DNA of 64,000 nt from Laccaria trichodermophora (lineage: Eukaryota > Basidiomycota > Agaricomycetes > Agaricales > Hydnangiaceae): NCBI GenBank assembly GCA_018417955.1, contig JACTVC010000004.1:1302001-1366000 (forward strand), in the 5' to 3' direction. Both the position numbers and the translations under genes were made by a program. Under the pieces are notes generated by a model. That model was not told the DNA's origin. It was given only the letters and a program-made list of their open reading frames with translations, and searched no databases. Below are positions 25,884 through 36,654 of this stretch, one piece after another (position 1 is the first letter of the stretch; each line of letters begins with the position of its first letter).

Positions 25884-26760
25884 TCAGGCCTTAGAAACGC
25901 CATGAAGGGCAAAGACCAGCCCCTCGCATTTTGTTAGACTTGTCAGAAGACCAGTATGTCGGAATTCTGTCGGAGTGCAGCAAGAGTGCAGTCGGATGCG
26001 GTACGAGACTTCGAACTCGACGAGGGCAGGAAGAAAGGCGAGAAGTCGGCAGTATGGTTTTATAGATATCAAAGACTCAGCCCCGGAAAGGAAAAGTTGT
26101 GCAAAGACGACAAGGATTTGCCCACTCCATAGGATTCCAGGCATGATTGGGTTTACTGACGAACGAAGCATACCGAGAATCTCCGTATTGTGATATGAGA
26201 TCCGTCTTGAATAGAACGATGACATGAAGGTAGTTCGAGGTGCGGCATCGCACGAAAGCGACATTTGAAGCACGGAGACGTATTTTGAGGCGTCCGAGTC
26301 TGTGATATACAGTGTCGCCACAAGTGAACAGCCCACCTATTATCGTTCCCCAACCGTAATATAAAAAGACACGCAACGCACCCGAAACCCAAACTTGACA
26401 AGCTTCTCATGATTCGTGCTCGACGTCACCTGTCCAGGTAAATCAGAAAGAACGTAGCCTCTGACCCAAATTCGCCCAGCCTCTCCTCGAGCCAATCAAG
26501 GTTTATGGAGGTATTTTATGCGATACCGTGACAGCACGCCCCCGTTTGAGCCTATCCTATGCTTTTTCCTTGAGGGCAGCGAGTAAAGATAAGTCGATGC
26601 CGCATGTATGGAGAGTTGTCGTTTGCGGGGTCGGTGGATATGGGTCGGAAAGAGGGCAGTGAAGAGTTGGTGTACGCCGTAACAATAGGTCGATTTGCCG
26701 CTTCCAGGTGAATCGTAGACGACATTATATGGACAGAGACAAAGTACTTGGAGCATCGAT
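25884..26760 (-). pseudogene. Degenerate GPN2 copy B
   Basis: On the minus strand, from right to left, it reads [13 protein letters not shown] (P-loop) then HQLFTALF. A second piece reads YITDSDASKYVSVLQMSL, followed by matches to the exon 2/3 junction. The order follows GPN2, with the same frames interrupted by stops and indels. Similarity includes intronic positions, such as the region after the exon 1 end, so the copy came from DNA and not from spliced RNA. It lies in inverted orientation to the parent and in the same orientation as copy A. Confidence 0.78.
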
Positions 26761-27122
26761 GTTGTACTTCAAGTCGCGGGGAAAAAAATTGGCAGGGGAT
26801 CTCGACGCATCTTCCAGCAAAAAGACGGTCCCAGCTGGTCCCTGCTGAGGCCGTCAGAATCCTGCCAGTGTTGGCTAATCGGGATTGCTTACCAGTCTAG
26901 AACTGTACCCTGACAGACCCTGACGTGACATGGACCCTAGTTTTCGCTGGATTGATCTCCTCGCTGCCAAAGCGAGGCGGAAACAGCACCGTAAAATAAT
27001 GTACAAAATATAAAGTCCTTGCACATTGAAAGTCAGTTTCCTCGGGGCCCACCAAACATCCTTCTCACTGTCTAAGCTGATAAGCCTTTGTTGCCCTGCT
27101 CATCTAGTTCCCTCCAAGTACA

Positions 27123-27944
27123 ATGTCGGTGATCTCGCCAAACATTGACCCCGTCGTGGATGTGATGCCCTATGATCCTGTACAGTCTCCTCCGCTTCAA
27201 GCCATGATGTGAGTAGTTGATAACTTGATCCAGATTGTTCTTCCTATTTTGTGCAAACATACCTGTGTTTGTGGCTTGAATTCCGCCCCTCCTCCCATTT
27301 GCCTTCTCCTCTGTTTGGTTTCTGCTGTTCCCACCTTCGGTTTTTTTTTGCAGCACGTTTGTTTCCCTTGTCGCCACCGTCCACGCGAGTGCTCGTTCAC
27401 TTTGTTTTGCGCGCTGTTCGGGTGAGGCTTTCCTCGTCGGTGCCTCCTCTCAGGAAAGAGACGGTCCTGTCACCCGGCAAGCGCCGACGTGCGCCAAGTC
27501 AGGGTGCTGAACGGTCCATCCCCTTTTGGGAGGATATCACGTGCTTGCGCGCCCTTCTTCCTGCGCTGTCGCTCACCGACTCCTCATTTCAGGTCGACCG
27601 CCCGTGACCCCGCGCCTGACGCTTGCCTCAGAGATGACGAAGCTTCGTTGGAAAATGCCACGCAGCAAACTCGGGAGGAGCGAGAGCGCATTCTTCAATG
27701 GGTCAGTGCATTCAACAACTTGTCTACAACCTTGTCTTTCAAGTTCAAACTAATCAATCATGTAGGCAAGAGACATTGTCAAGAAATATCCCTACCAGCC
27801 ACGGGCAGTGCGACGTGAAGCTGCTCATGTGAGGGAACTTTCCTTCAGTTGTCCAGTGAATGAATTCACCAAAAGATATCACAGCGTCGATTAAATTTCT
27901 GTGAAAAGTGCGGGAAATCCACATTGCAAGATAGTGATAGCTAG
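27123..27944 (+). CDS. Small conserved-looking CxxC protein, function unknown
   Basis: Four exons (27123-27208, 27593-27701, 27766-27828, 27876-27944) with consistent phases (2, 0, 0) give 108 aa. The protein starts MSVISPNIDPVVDVMPYDPV. It has a charged helix (LENATQQTREERERILQW), then YPYQPRAVRREAAH, and ends with NFCEKCGKSTLQDSDS, one CxxC knuckle that could bind zinc as a dimer. The first intron would be about 384 bp, long for this window. Alternative small exons inside it do not keep the frame. No family is recognised. Confidence 0.5.
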
Positions 27945-28123
27945 TTCTATGTACCGTAAGTACTGCTGCAGAACTACTGCTTATCGAAAATGAAAATTTC
28001 TGAAGTAATCGGTATCAAGTAGAGCCCAAGAACGTAAAATTTGAGTTGTTCTCGTTTTTGGTGCAAGGCAGCAAGTAACCACGATTCCACTGTAACAACA
28101 TACATAAATAAAGAAAGAAGTAT

Positions 28124-28212
28124 GCATTGATGGTGTAGCGGTAACATTGGGTCTTCCCATAGATTTGGGAGTTCATATGGCCTAGCTCCGGGTTCGACTC
28201 CCGGTCAATGCA
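28124..28212 (+). tRNA. tRNA-Gly(CCC) with intron, copy 2
   Basis: The mature part is base-for-base the same as copy 1 (24717), with the same acceptor, D-, anticodon and T-arms and anticodon CCC. The 18-base intron differs and contains TTTGGGAG, which can pair with the anticodon loop as in a normal precursor tRNA fold. AT-rich sequence (TACATAAATAAAG) lies just upstream. Confidence 0.85.
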
Positions 28213-28350
28213 CTTGTTTGTTATAGTTCGGAATGCAAATTTTTTACAATGCTCATTTGTCAGGACGTCACACAGGAAATGAGCGCTCAGCCGCAGAAGT
28301 CAACATTCATTTCAAAGGAAAGAGAAACTGCAACGTATTTATAATTCTAC

Positions 28351-31300
28351 CTACAACCGCATAATCAACTGCTTAATGCCCGACATCCAAAGACCAATAT
28401 CATCCGTCTGCGATCCGCGAGTAAGAAGATCAACATGAATTGCCAGCGCAGCTGGACGGTCACGAGCCTCCATAGCTACGAGTAAATAGTCAGCACGAGC
28501 AGGTAGAAAGCCCGGTGTCGAAAAGACAACTCACCTCGCGTGAGCGAGACCAATTGTTCCACAACGGGTTTTGAGAGTGTTTCACAGTTTAAGGCGTCAA
28601 AGAGGGGGTTGATCCTACGCTCAAGGTCATCGACGAGACGTTTTTGGTTTGCCTAAAATCAACGTTAGAACATCAGCTAAACGTAGGATATGTTATGTGC
28701 TCACCGGAGTCGTCTGCCTCATCCGATTAAGGTGCTCGGAGATGATAGTGTACGCAGGGCTTGCCCAGTCTGGGATATGGCTGCGATCACCAGAAGCTGT
28801 GAATATATCAACATTATCACCAAAACACTACAAGGTCATCCACTACGACACTCACGATATTTTGGTGGGGGAGGGCCCGCAGGTACCCGGGCCGGTGGAT
28901 TCGTTGAAGGAGCGCGAGGAGGTGCAACTGGTCCGTCTGGAGGACCTCCACGTTGCTGAGGGGGTGGCTGCTGCTGCTGTTGAATCGGGACACCTCGCTG
29001 CATTCCTTGTGGAGGACCATACGGGCCGGGCTGAGGGGGCTGCTGTTGATGTGGTGGTGGGATACTCGTGGGCCCGGGGGCATAGGGTCCTGGAGGTGGA
29101 GGTGTGGCTCTGACATACGGATTGGGGCCGTGTGATGGTTGAGCGTGCGATTGACCACCTGGGGGAGGCACGCGTCCGAATTGGCCAGGAGGTGGGGTCT
29201 GGCCTGGGACGGGTCCTCGAGGAGGAGGAGGTGCATACTGGCTTGGGGTGGGTTGTCTTTGGGATGGTTGACCGTGGCTCTGTTGAGGAGACATCATTCG
29301 ATTTGGGGGTGCCACTGGTCCAGGAGGGCCAGCCGTACGTGACGGAGGCCTGCCTTGAGGTGGGTACGCGCCACCAGGATGGATTCGTTGCCCTTGAGGC
29401 GGTGGAGGCACGCGAGCTTGAGCTTGAACACTTCCAGGTCGAGGTGGAGGAGGAAGAGCGGTCGAAGCCTGACCCTGAGTCATATACGGTGACCCTTGAG
29501 GTGAATACATAGGAGACTGAGTTGCGTTGGGGAAAGGCGACGTGATAGCAGCAGGTTTGTTGAGGTTCAAAGCCGCAGGTGTTCGTGCCGGACCAACAAC
29601 CGATGGTGCATCATTCCAACCTCCGTTATCCTTCTTTGGTGGTGGCGGAGGCCCAGTCGCCCCATTCGTAGCACGAGGAGGAGGGGGAATAGTAGGAGCT
29701 GGTTGAGGTTGTTGCCTGAGATGAGGAGGCTGCGTCAACGAAGCTTGAGGATTGTATGGCGCGTTCGTGTAATTTTGCGGAATGTAGGACGTTTGGTGCT
29801 GCTGGGCAGGGGCGTATGGGCCAACCGCTGGAACCGCCGGCTGATACGATGGATAGGCAGTAGGTTGCGGCACGGCAGCTGGTTGAGTGGATACCACGGG
29901 TACGACAGGTACTGAAGGATAAGCATAAGGTGCCCTCGTGGTAGCGGGCACTGAAGGAGCAGGAGTATTTTGTGCGGGTGCTGGCTTACGCTCTCCACCC
30001 CCGGTAGCAGCGATCAATCGATCTCGTTCGGCACTCAAGTCCGTCCCATTGGATGACCCCTTGTATCCCGGAGGAGTGAGTTCCAAGAAAGCTACCGCCT
30101 CCTTGACAAGCCCCTGCGAGGACAAGAGATTCGCATACTCAAAGTAGCGATCATACAACTGCGCAAGTTTGTAGATCTTGACAGATTCGTCCACGCCTAC
30201 GCTTGTTTGCGTGAGATCTTCGTCCTTGTACTTGGTCGCAGAGCGGAATACAGTAACCTTTTCCACAAAGGTCTGCAAAGAATGAGCATGAGCAGAGTAA
30301 TACGAGTTGCTCTTCTCTTCCGCTACCAGACCCTTTTCTTCCTCCAGGAGCTCCTCAGCCCAGATGTTGACCAGTCGTTCGAGACGGGATGCAGCGAGGT
30401 ATGTGAGAGTCGCATTCTTGCGATAAGGAATAGCATCAGCTACGATCTCAGGATCATTCGAAGACTTCGCAATGGTGAACTGGAACTCAAGGCGACTACC
30501 AAGCTGCTCAGCAAGCCCAGGGAACTCTTCCTGGCTAGCAAACGTGCAAAGAACGACAAAGATCTCCTGCCACTCCTGCAAATCCGCATTCTGCACAATG
30601 TCAGAAAGATCATTGGTGAAGATGGACTGGAAGAGACGGAGATAGGGCAGGGAAGAAACACGACGCTCAAAGTATGCTTTCTGAGTGCGTTGGAGAAGTT
30701 CTTCGCCCCCACGAACGGCAAGAAGAATCGCATCGGCAAATCTGTCTGTAGAGAGGCAAAGGGACACAGCAGACTCGAAATCACCCAACAAAACGGCCTT
30801 GGTGACTAATCGATCAACCTCCGATTCATCTGCGGGGTAAATCCTAAAGGTATTGCTCTTCAAGGTTTCAGAGGTGACGGAGGAAGGGCCTGAGCCAATG
30901 GTAGCAGCAACTGAAGAGTCGAGGCCATAGTTCGTGTGAGGAATACGTATCTGCTGAGATTCACCATCGTCCTGTGCAACGCCTACAGTCGCGAAAAAGT
31001 CATCACCAGCATCAAACTGAGGTGTCCCAGGGCCAATATCATCTTCGAAGAGACTGGGCACGGTGGTGGTAGACTCTCCATCCCTGGCATTATCGGACGT
31101 AACTCCAGCGCTGACCTCTGAAGGCGGCTGGGAGTCGTCACCGGCGTCGCTGCTCTCCGAGGGCGCTTCCTGATGCTCAGGCTCCGCAAAAGACACGATC
31201 GGCCCACGAGGAGTCTCATCAATGATATCGTCCTCTTCCTGCTGCGACTCCAATGACAACTTGGACTCCGAAGAAGCCTTCAAATTCTCCACAGCCTCCG

Positions 31301-33143
31301 CAACACGAGCAGCAATCTCTTCCTTCGAGAAGCCCAGAAGGGTAACAAGCTCATCCCTCGAGTTCGCCTTGAACAGACTCAACAACGCCCTCCAACCCTC
31401 GCCTCCAGTAGTCGCAGTATCAACTTCCTTAATCCTTTCCTCCGCAAATGATTTTAAAGACTCATCATTCATAGCAGTTTGGAGGTGGGTCGCCCGCTCG
31501 ACCAAACCTTGCTCGGTAACAACTTTGCGGATATGAATGGCGCTGCTCTGATTTTTTCCTTGGGCAGATGGGAGATTGGACACCGTGACCAGCTCGCCTC
31601 CAAACCCAAATGAGCTAGAGGCAGGGCGGCGGAGCCACTTGGGAGGTTGCTTGAGGGAGAGAGTTCCGCCAGTGGAAGATCGAGCAAAGCCTGGGGCATC
31701 AAAAATGTCTGCTCCTTGTGTTTGCTGAGGTGCGGCCGTGGCTGCGTCAGCGGCTTCGTTTGTGGATTGGATGGAGTGAATGCCGACGGTACCGTCGAAG
31801 AATGCAGTGGCGAGCATGTCTGGGTTTCGAGGACACCAATCGACTTGGAACGCCCAATTGTCCGCAGAAGGAAGCTATTTGCTTATCAGCACAAATAAAA
31901 GAAGTATTCAAACATAACTTACCTCTCCGATGATCTCAGACGTTTGTGGATTCCAACAGAGGGCACGATTGTCTTTCCCGCAAGACAGAAGAAGATCCGC
32001 GTCTTGACGGCACCATGAGAGAGACAGAACACCTTTCTCGTGACCTGTGAGAATCTGAGAGCACGGAGTAAATCTCAGAGAAATGAAAATAAGGCAGATG
32101 ATAATTACCTTTTCCGGTGCACGGGCGTTACGAAGATCCCACACCATGATAATCGGCGAGGAGTCATCCTCAGAAGCCGTTACAACTCGGGTAGCCTATG
32201 ACCGATATGAGGCAAAACCATGGAAAGTTTAAGGATGCAGGCGCACGTTATCAGGATGCCATGCAATGTCACTCATGCCTCGCCTTCCACCCACTGCCAT
32301 TCCACTTCCTACCTGCCCGGAAAGTGTCCCCGCACCACCTCCATAAGCGAGCGCAACGACCTCACGCTTTCCTCGCAGATCCCACACAACGGTATATCCG
32401 GTACTACTAGCACCAGCAAGCACGTACTGCACCTGCTGATTCCATGCAACAGATGTGATTTCATCGAGTTTCGTGCTTCGTGAACCTGGCGTGGGGGTAT
32501 ACGGCTTGCTAGGATCTTTCAAATCCCATATGTAGATCTACAAATAGTAAGTAAGGGTGACCTGACCGAAGTTCGAGATCGCACCTCGCCGGCAACACCA
32601 CCGGATGCCAGTAAATTTGTCTGAATAGGGTTAAAGTCGAGGCCACGCACAGGACCAGTGTGAGTTGTGTTTCGAAGAATGAGCGATTCCGTGGGGCTGG
32701 ATTCGACAGGTTGGCTCACGCAAGGCGAGGTCGACAAATGAAGATCGACTTACTCGGCGCCGGCCAGTATCTTTGAGGGATCCCACAAAGCGAGCTCTCC
32801 ATTCTCCAAACCCGCTGCAATGACACCGCGCGGACGGCTGCTATCGACATGACCCCACGCCAGACGATTGAATCTGAAGAAAAGGCTTCAGTAATGATCC
32901 CGGCGACACTATGCATGCATACCTTGCTGTATCCCGCACTGATCCTCGAGGCCCATGCTGGCCTTCTCCACCGAGATCATACTCGTCTTTGTCAAGAAAG
33001 TTAGGAGCCCATATTTCGAGCTGACTTTCGTTGCTGAATGATTCGTCAAGAGCACCCGCGACTGTTCCGGTGGCCAGCAACGGAAGAGATGCCGATGGAG
33101 ACCATGCAAATGTCGAGGTTCTGTGGATTTCTTTGAGCTTCAT
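28351..33143 (-). CDS. SEC31: COPII outer-coat protein SEC31
   Basis: The start at 33143 gives [18 protein letters not shown], the usual Sec31 start. WD40 repeats follow in several exons ([60 protein letters not shown]). The large exon, about 31860-28860, begins near [19 protein letters not shown]. It carries the alpha-solenoid (ACE1) part and then a long Pro/Gln-rich region that binds Sec23. The C-terminal helical part ends [17 protein letters not shown]. Sec31 with Sec13 forms the outer cage of ER-to-Golgi vesicles in the cytosol. The family length of about 1200-1300 aa fits. Small exon edges were not all fixed. Confidence 0.9.
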
Positions 33144-33326
33144 CGCTGTCGAGGATCGTGAGCGCGTCGTAAAAGATTGAGAGAGGCGACCACTGCGGCA
33201 AATGACACGTCGAGCACAATGTGCCTGCCCTTATCCGACGTTAGCAGTGCACGTGACTAACATTGTAACAATCTGGCGAGAGCGTTCGCTCAACACCGAC
33301 GACGGCTGCCCTCCCCATTACAATGG

Positions 33327-34494
33327 TTGGAAAGCGTTCGAAAGCGCGTGAGAACCTCTGTAAGTGTAAATTTGCGTTTCCAACAGCTTCTTGAGTCTCA
33401 CTGAATTCTGACCAGAATAGCCATTCCAACTCAAACGGTACCATGGGTACTCTTACCACTATGAAATGAAACATATTACAAGGAGAGGCACGAATGTTTA
33501 CCTTGCAGAAGGAATGAAGAAGCCGCAATTGAGAATCTTACTTATTTCGGCAGATTCTATCTATCATATACTGAGCCCTAAGCAGAGCTCCCTTGTAAAA
33601 GTTGTAAGCGAGCTATTCTTTGAGTCTCGTAACATTCTGATCGTCATTGGGACCACCCAACTTCAAGCCTTCAGTCTCAAGCATTGCAGGTAGTGAGCGA
33701 AAAGCCAAATTTCTGCTCAGTCTTGGCCTACTCTTGTTATTTCAACGTTGTCGAACTAGAAATAATGATAATCAAAAACGAGGGACTCCAAGTGTTGTTC
33801 GACTCACTTCCCTTCGGTCGTCTCGACACTGTGACGTTCACAGTGTTGGAAAAACCACTGGATATTCCGTGGTTCAAATCCACGCAAATCTGGATAAACA
33901 CGCATGGGTACGGATTGCCGCCGAGGCCATGGCATTAGCTCCTCAGTTGCAACCGACACTACACTCTAACCCTGTGGCCTTCTCTGAAGAAGACATGGGA
34001 ACGGGCAGACTCAGGACGTTATGATTGTTAGAGGTCACATCTGGAGACCTCTCTCACAGCTCACTTCCCGCTGATCCGAACGTACAATTATCAATTTGGG
34101 GCTTTAAAGACTCCAAGAACGATTTCAGTCGCGAGGTCATCCTTGCTTCTCCCGGTATTGTACATTTTCGACTCCTTTTTCACTTCGCATCTAAACCTCC
34201 CGCAGGCATTCCAAAGTTACAAGTTTGGTGGTTTTTGATCCCCTTCAACGGAATCTCGCAACTTTAAACACCTCCATAACCACCATCATGATCTCAGTTC
34301 AAAGGATGGTTATAGTCGACACGTTCCGTTGTCGGTCACGGCCCACCTCGACCCCAGCGCAATTACCTCTACTTTTGCCGGTCTTCAGAGCAATTCCTGC
34401 GGGGAAACTCATTGACGTGCGACAAGAGCAACTCAAGGATGAGGGCTATGGGATTACTTACAGGAATCTTACTCCATCTTTCTTCCGCTGCTGA
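33327..34494 (+). other. Possible multi-exon gene or relic, unresolved
   Basis: An ATG at 33330 is followed by MVGKRSKARENL and a good donor (GTAAGTG). A later open stretch can be spliced at 33692-33761 to continue as RNNDNQKRGTPSVVRLTSLR to about 34020. Further open pieces (LSIWGFKDSKNDFSREVILA; SLVVFDPLQRNLATLN) run to 34494. I could not build one model with consistent phases, and no domain is recognised. It may be an orphan gene, a decayed one, or part of the 5' region of the dehydrogenase. Confidence 0.25.
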
Positions 34495-34687
34495 AACCGG
34501 GCTTGAGCGGGCCGGATTAACGTCAGTGTCTAAATTCGATACAACTTCTCTGATCCTATACCGCCGCGAGCAATGACAAGCTGCGACCAGTCGGCCATTC
34601 GAAGCGGTCGTGGAAGCATTTACTTAAGCCATGTTTCTCCCAGTGACGGTGGCGTGACGGCGCAAAGTGTTTCAGTTCCCTTCACTC

Positions 34688-36019
34688 ATGTTGTGGTCTC
34701 GAAGTTTTGACCCCTCAAAGGACCTGCTCGACCTCACAGGTAAAGTTATCCTTGTCACTGGTGGAAAGTGCGTATTTCTTGTTATTTCCTGGTTTTCCGT
34801 TTCCAATGCGACCTTCTGTAGCCATGGGATTGGATACTCGACCGTAAAACACCTCGCCAGGCAGGGTGCGAAGGTTTACCTTGGAGCCAGGAACGAGGAG
34901 AGAGGCAAAGCAGCCATTGCACGCTTGAATGAAGAGGGCATCGGTCCTGGGAACGCTATCTACTTTCCCTGCGATATCAGCACCCCTCTACAAGCAAAAC
35001 AAGCTGCTGAAGATTTCATGAGTCGAGAGGACCGTCTTGACGTTCTTGGTATGCTACATAAATACCTAACATTCCTAACAATCTATGGGTGACTCTAACC
35101 CGTTCATGGACAGTTAACAATGCGGCTTTGTGAATTCCATTTCCTGCTCCAGCCCTATTTCCATACTCACATGAAAAATCGGATTCAGAATCGTAATTCC
35201 AGGTGCACCTATCGATCGTGAGTTGCGAGTGATATTCGCTCTTTGACTCATTGATGGCATATTTGCAGAGATGATGATGGTCAAGTGAGTCAAAATAAAA
35301 CCACGGTCAGGGTATATTGTGAATCGCGTCCGGATAGCCATTTCAGCACGCTCCAGCTGACTCTGCCTCTTCTTCCTTTGTTGAAGAAGACTTCTGAAGA
35401 GCTAGATCCCGATGTTCGCATCGTCACTGTGAGTTCGGGTGTATGACGCCTGCCTGTCGACTCACTGAGTGGAATACACTGGCAGGTTAATTCGACAGGA
35501 CATAGACACTTTCGTGCCGCTGATTCAAATATCCAGTTCAAGACATTTGAGGATTTTAACAAGGATTTCAGTAAAGACAACTTTCCTTCTTTTTCCCAAT
35601 ATTGTAAGTTCATTCTGCCAAACATCGGTAGGCGCCGTTGAACATAATCAACGTCAGGCTTCTCCAAACTTGCGATCCTGTTGGCAATGACTGTCCTTCA
35701 GAAGAAACTTGCCACCACGTCCATTACTGTCATCTCCGTTCATCCAGGCACCGTCAATACCATGTCAGATCGGCTTTCCTCTTCCCGAATCTCCAGGTTC
35801 TTAGTTAGCTTTTTCCTAGCAAGTCCCGATGTCGGAGCGTACAACTCCGCCTTTGCTGCTGCGTCTCCCCTTATCAAAGCCGATCCAAAGAAGTATAAGG
35901 GCGCCTATCTGAATCCTGTGGGTGTCTTGAAAGAGCCTGGCGCCAATGCCCGACGGGAGGATCTTCAGGAGGAGTGTTACGAAACGACAGAAAAATATTT
36001 AGCCTCTCTTGGCCTGTGA
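34688..36019 (+). CDS. Short-chain dehydrogenase/reductase
   Basis: Eight exons give 312 aa: 34688-34767, 34822-35048, 35114-35129, 35189-35217, 35269-35284, 35338-35428, 35486-35603 and 35658-36019. Motifs of a classical SDR appear once spliced: the cofactor site VTGGNHGIG, VNNAA, a Ser in VNSTGH, and the catalytic YxxxK as YCFSK, whose Tyr and Lys are on different exons. VISVHPGTVNTMS follows, the usual PG motif. The protein resembles retinol-dehydrogenase-like NADP(H) oxidoreductases; the substrate is unknown. Three exons are only 16-29 bp long, yet every junction keeps phase, which supports a working gene. A 3' fragment of a paralogue lies at 6725-6847. Confidence 0.8.
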
Positions 36020-36654
36020 TCGATATGATCACTGAGCCCGGCCTTTACGCGCGTACGTACCTTAGCCTTTAAGAGAACCTGTCATTTATTCCTATGTTTG
36101 TGACCAGATGGAAATTTCAAACTAGTAGTTTATCGAATCCGTCAATTATTTAATGGGCCAATATAGATCATGTAGTCATATAGTTGACCTGTTCTATGTT
36201 CGAGGTGACTTCTGAATTGTTAATCTATATAATGTATGCAAGATGTAAGGGATAGTAACTCTGTGCTAGTGGATCGATTGCGCGCCTAGAGTCAACGTTG
36301 GGGTTTCACGGCGTGCAAGCTGGGTTCGAAACCCCAGACAGAGAATACAGTGTGCTCGACGCTCCGAGTCGTTTAAATTTCTCCTTTTTGTATCTTCCTA
36401 CTTTCTTGGTTCGTATCATAATGGATGGAAATTTGACTGGGTAGCAGAAAATATGGACGAGTGATTTTTATCGTGATAGTTTGCGGATCGAATAATATAG
36501 GGGCACATAAATGAGCCCAAAACTAACAGTAAACGATTTTCAGGACCAGGAAACTGTCCCTTTCATCCATGACTATCCATCGGTTGGTACAAATCAACAC
36601 GAGCGCTTGACGCGTGACTGTACGAATTTTGTAGAAGGCATTGGCACTTGGGCA
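36020..36654. other. Convergent 3' intergenic region
   Basis: Gap between the tail-to-tail dehydrogenase and CoA-transferase genes. It contains a degenerate tRNA-like stretch near 36252-36337 with a B-box-like GGTTCGAAACC, not called as a gene. Nothing else is supported. Confidence 0.45.

Noticed and set aside
28649..29512. Plus-strand open frames opposite SEC31
   Set aside because: They are mirror frames of the GC-rich, Pro-coding region of SEC31, without motifs or splice structure.
33865..33890. tRNA T-arm (CGTGGTTCAAATCCACG)
   Set aside because: No matching acceptor, D-arm or anticodon arm exists upstream; it lies in a coding-like stretch.
36252..36337. tRNA gene
   Set aside because: A B-box-like GGTTCGAAACC and a partly matching acceptor (CTCTGTG/GACAGAG) are present. 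However, the T-stem mispairs, the anticodon loop lacks T at position 33, and the acceptor has a mismatch. At most it is a tRNA-derived relic.
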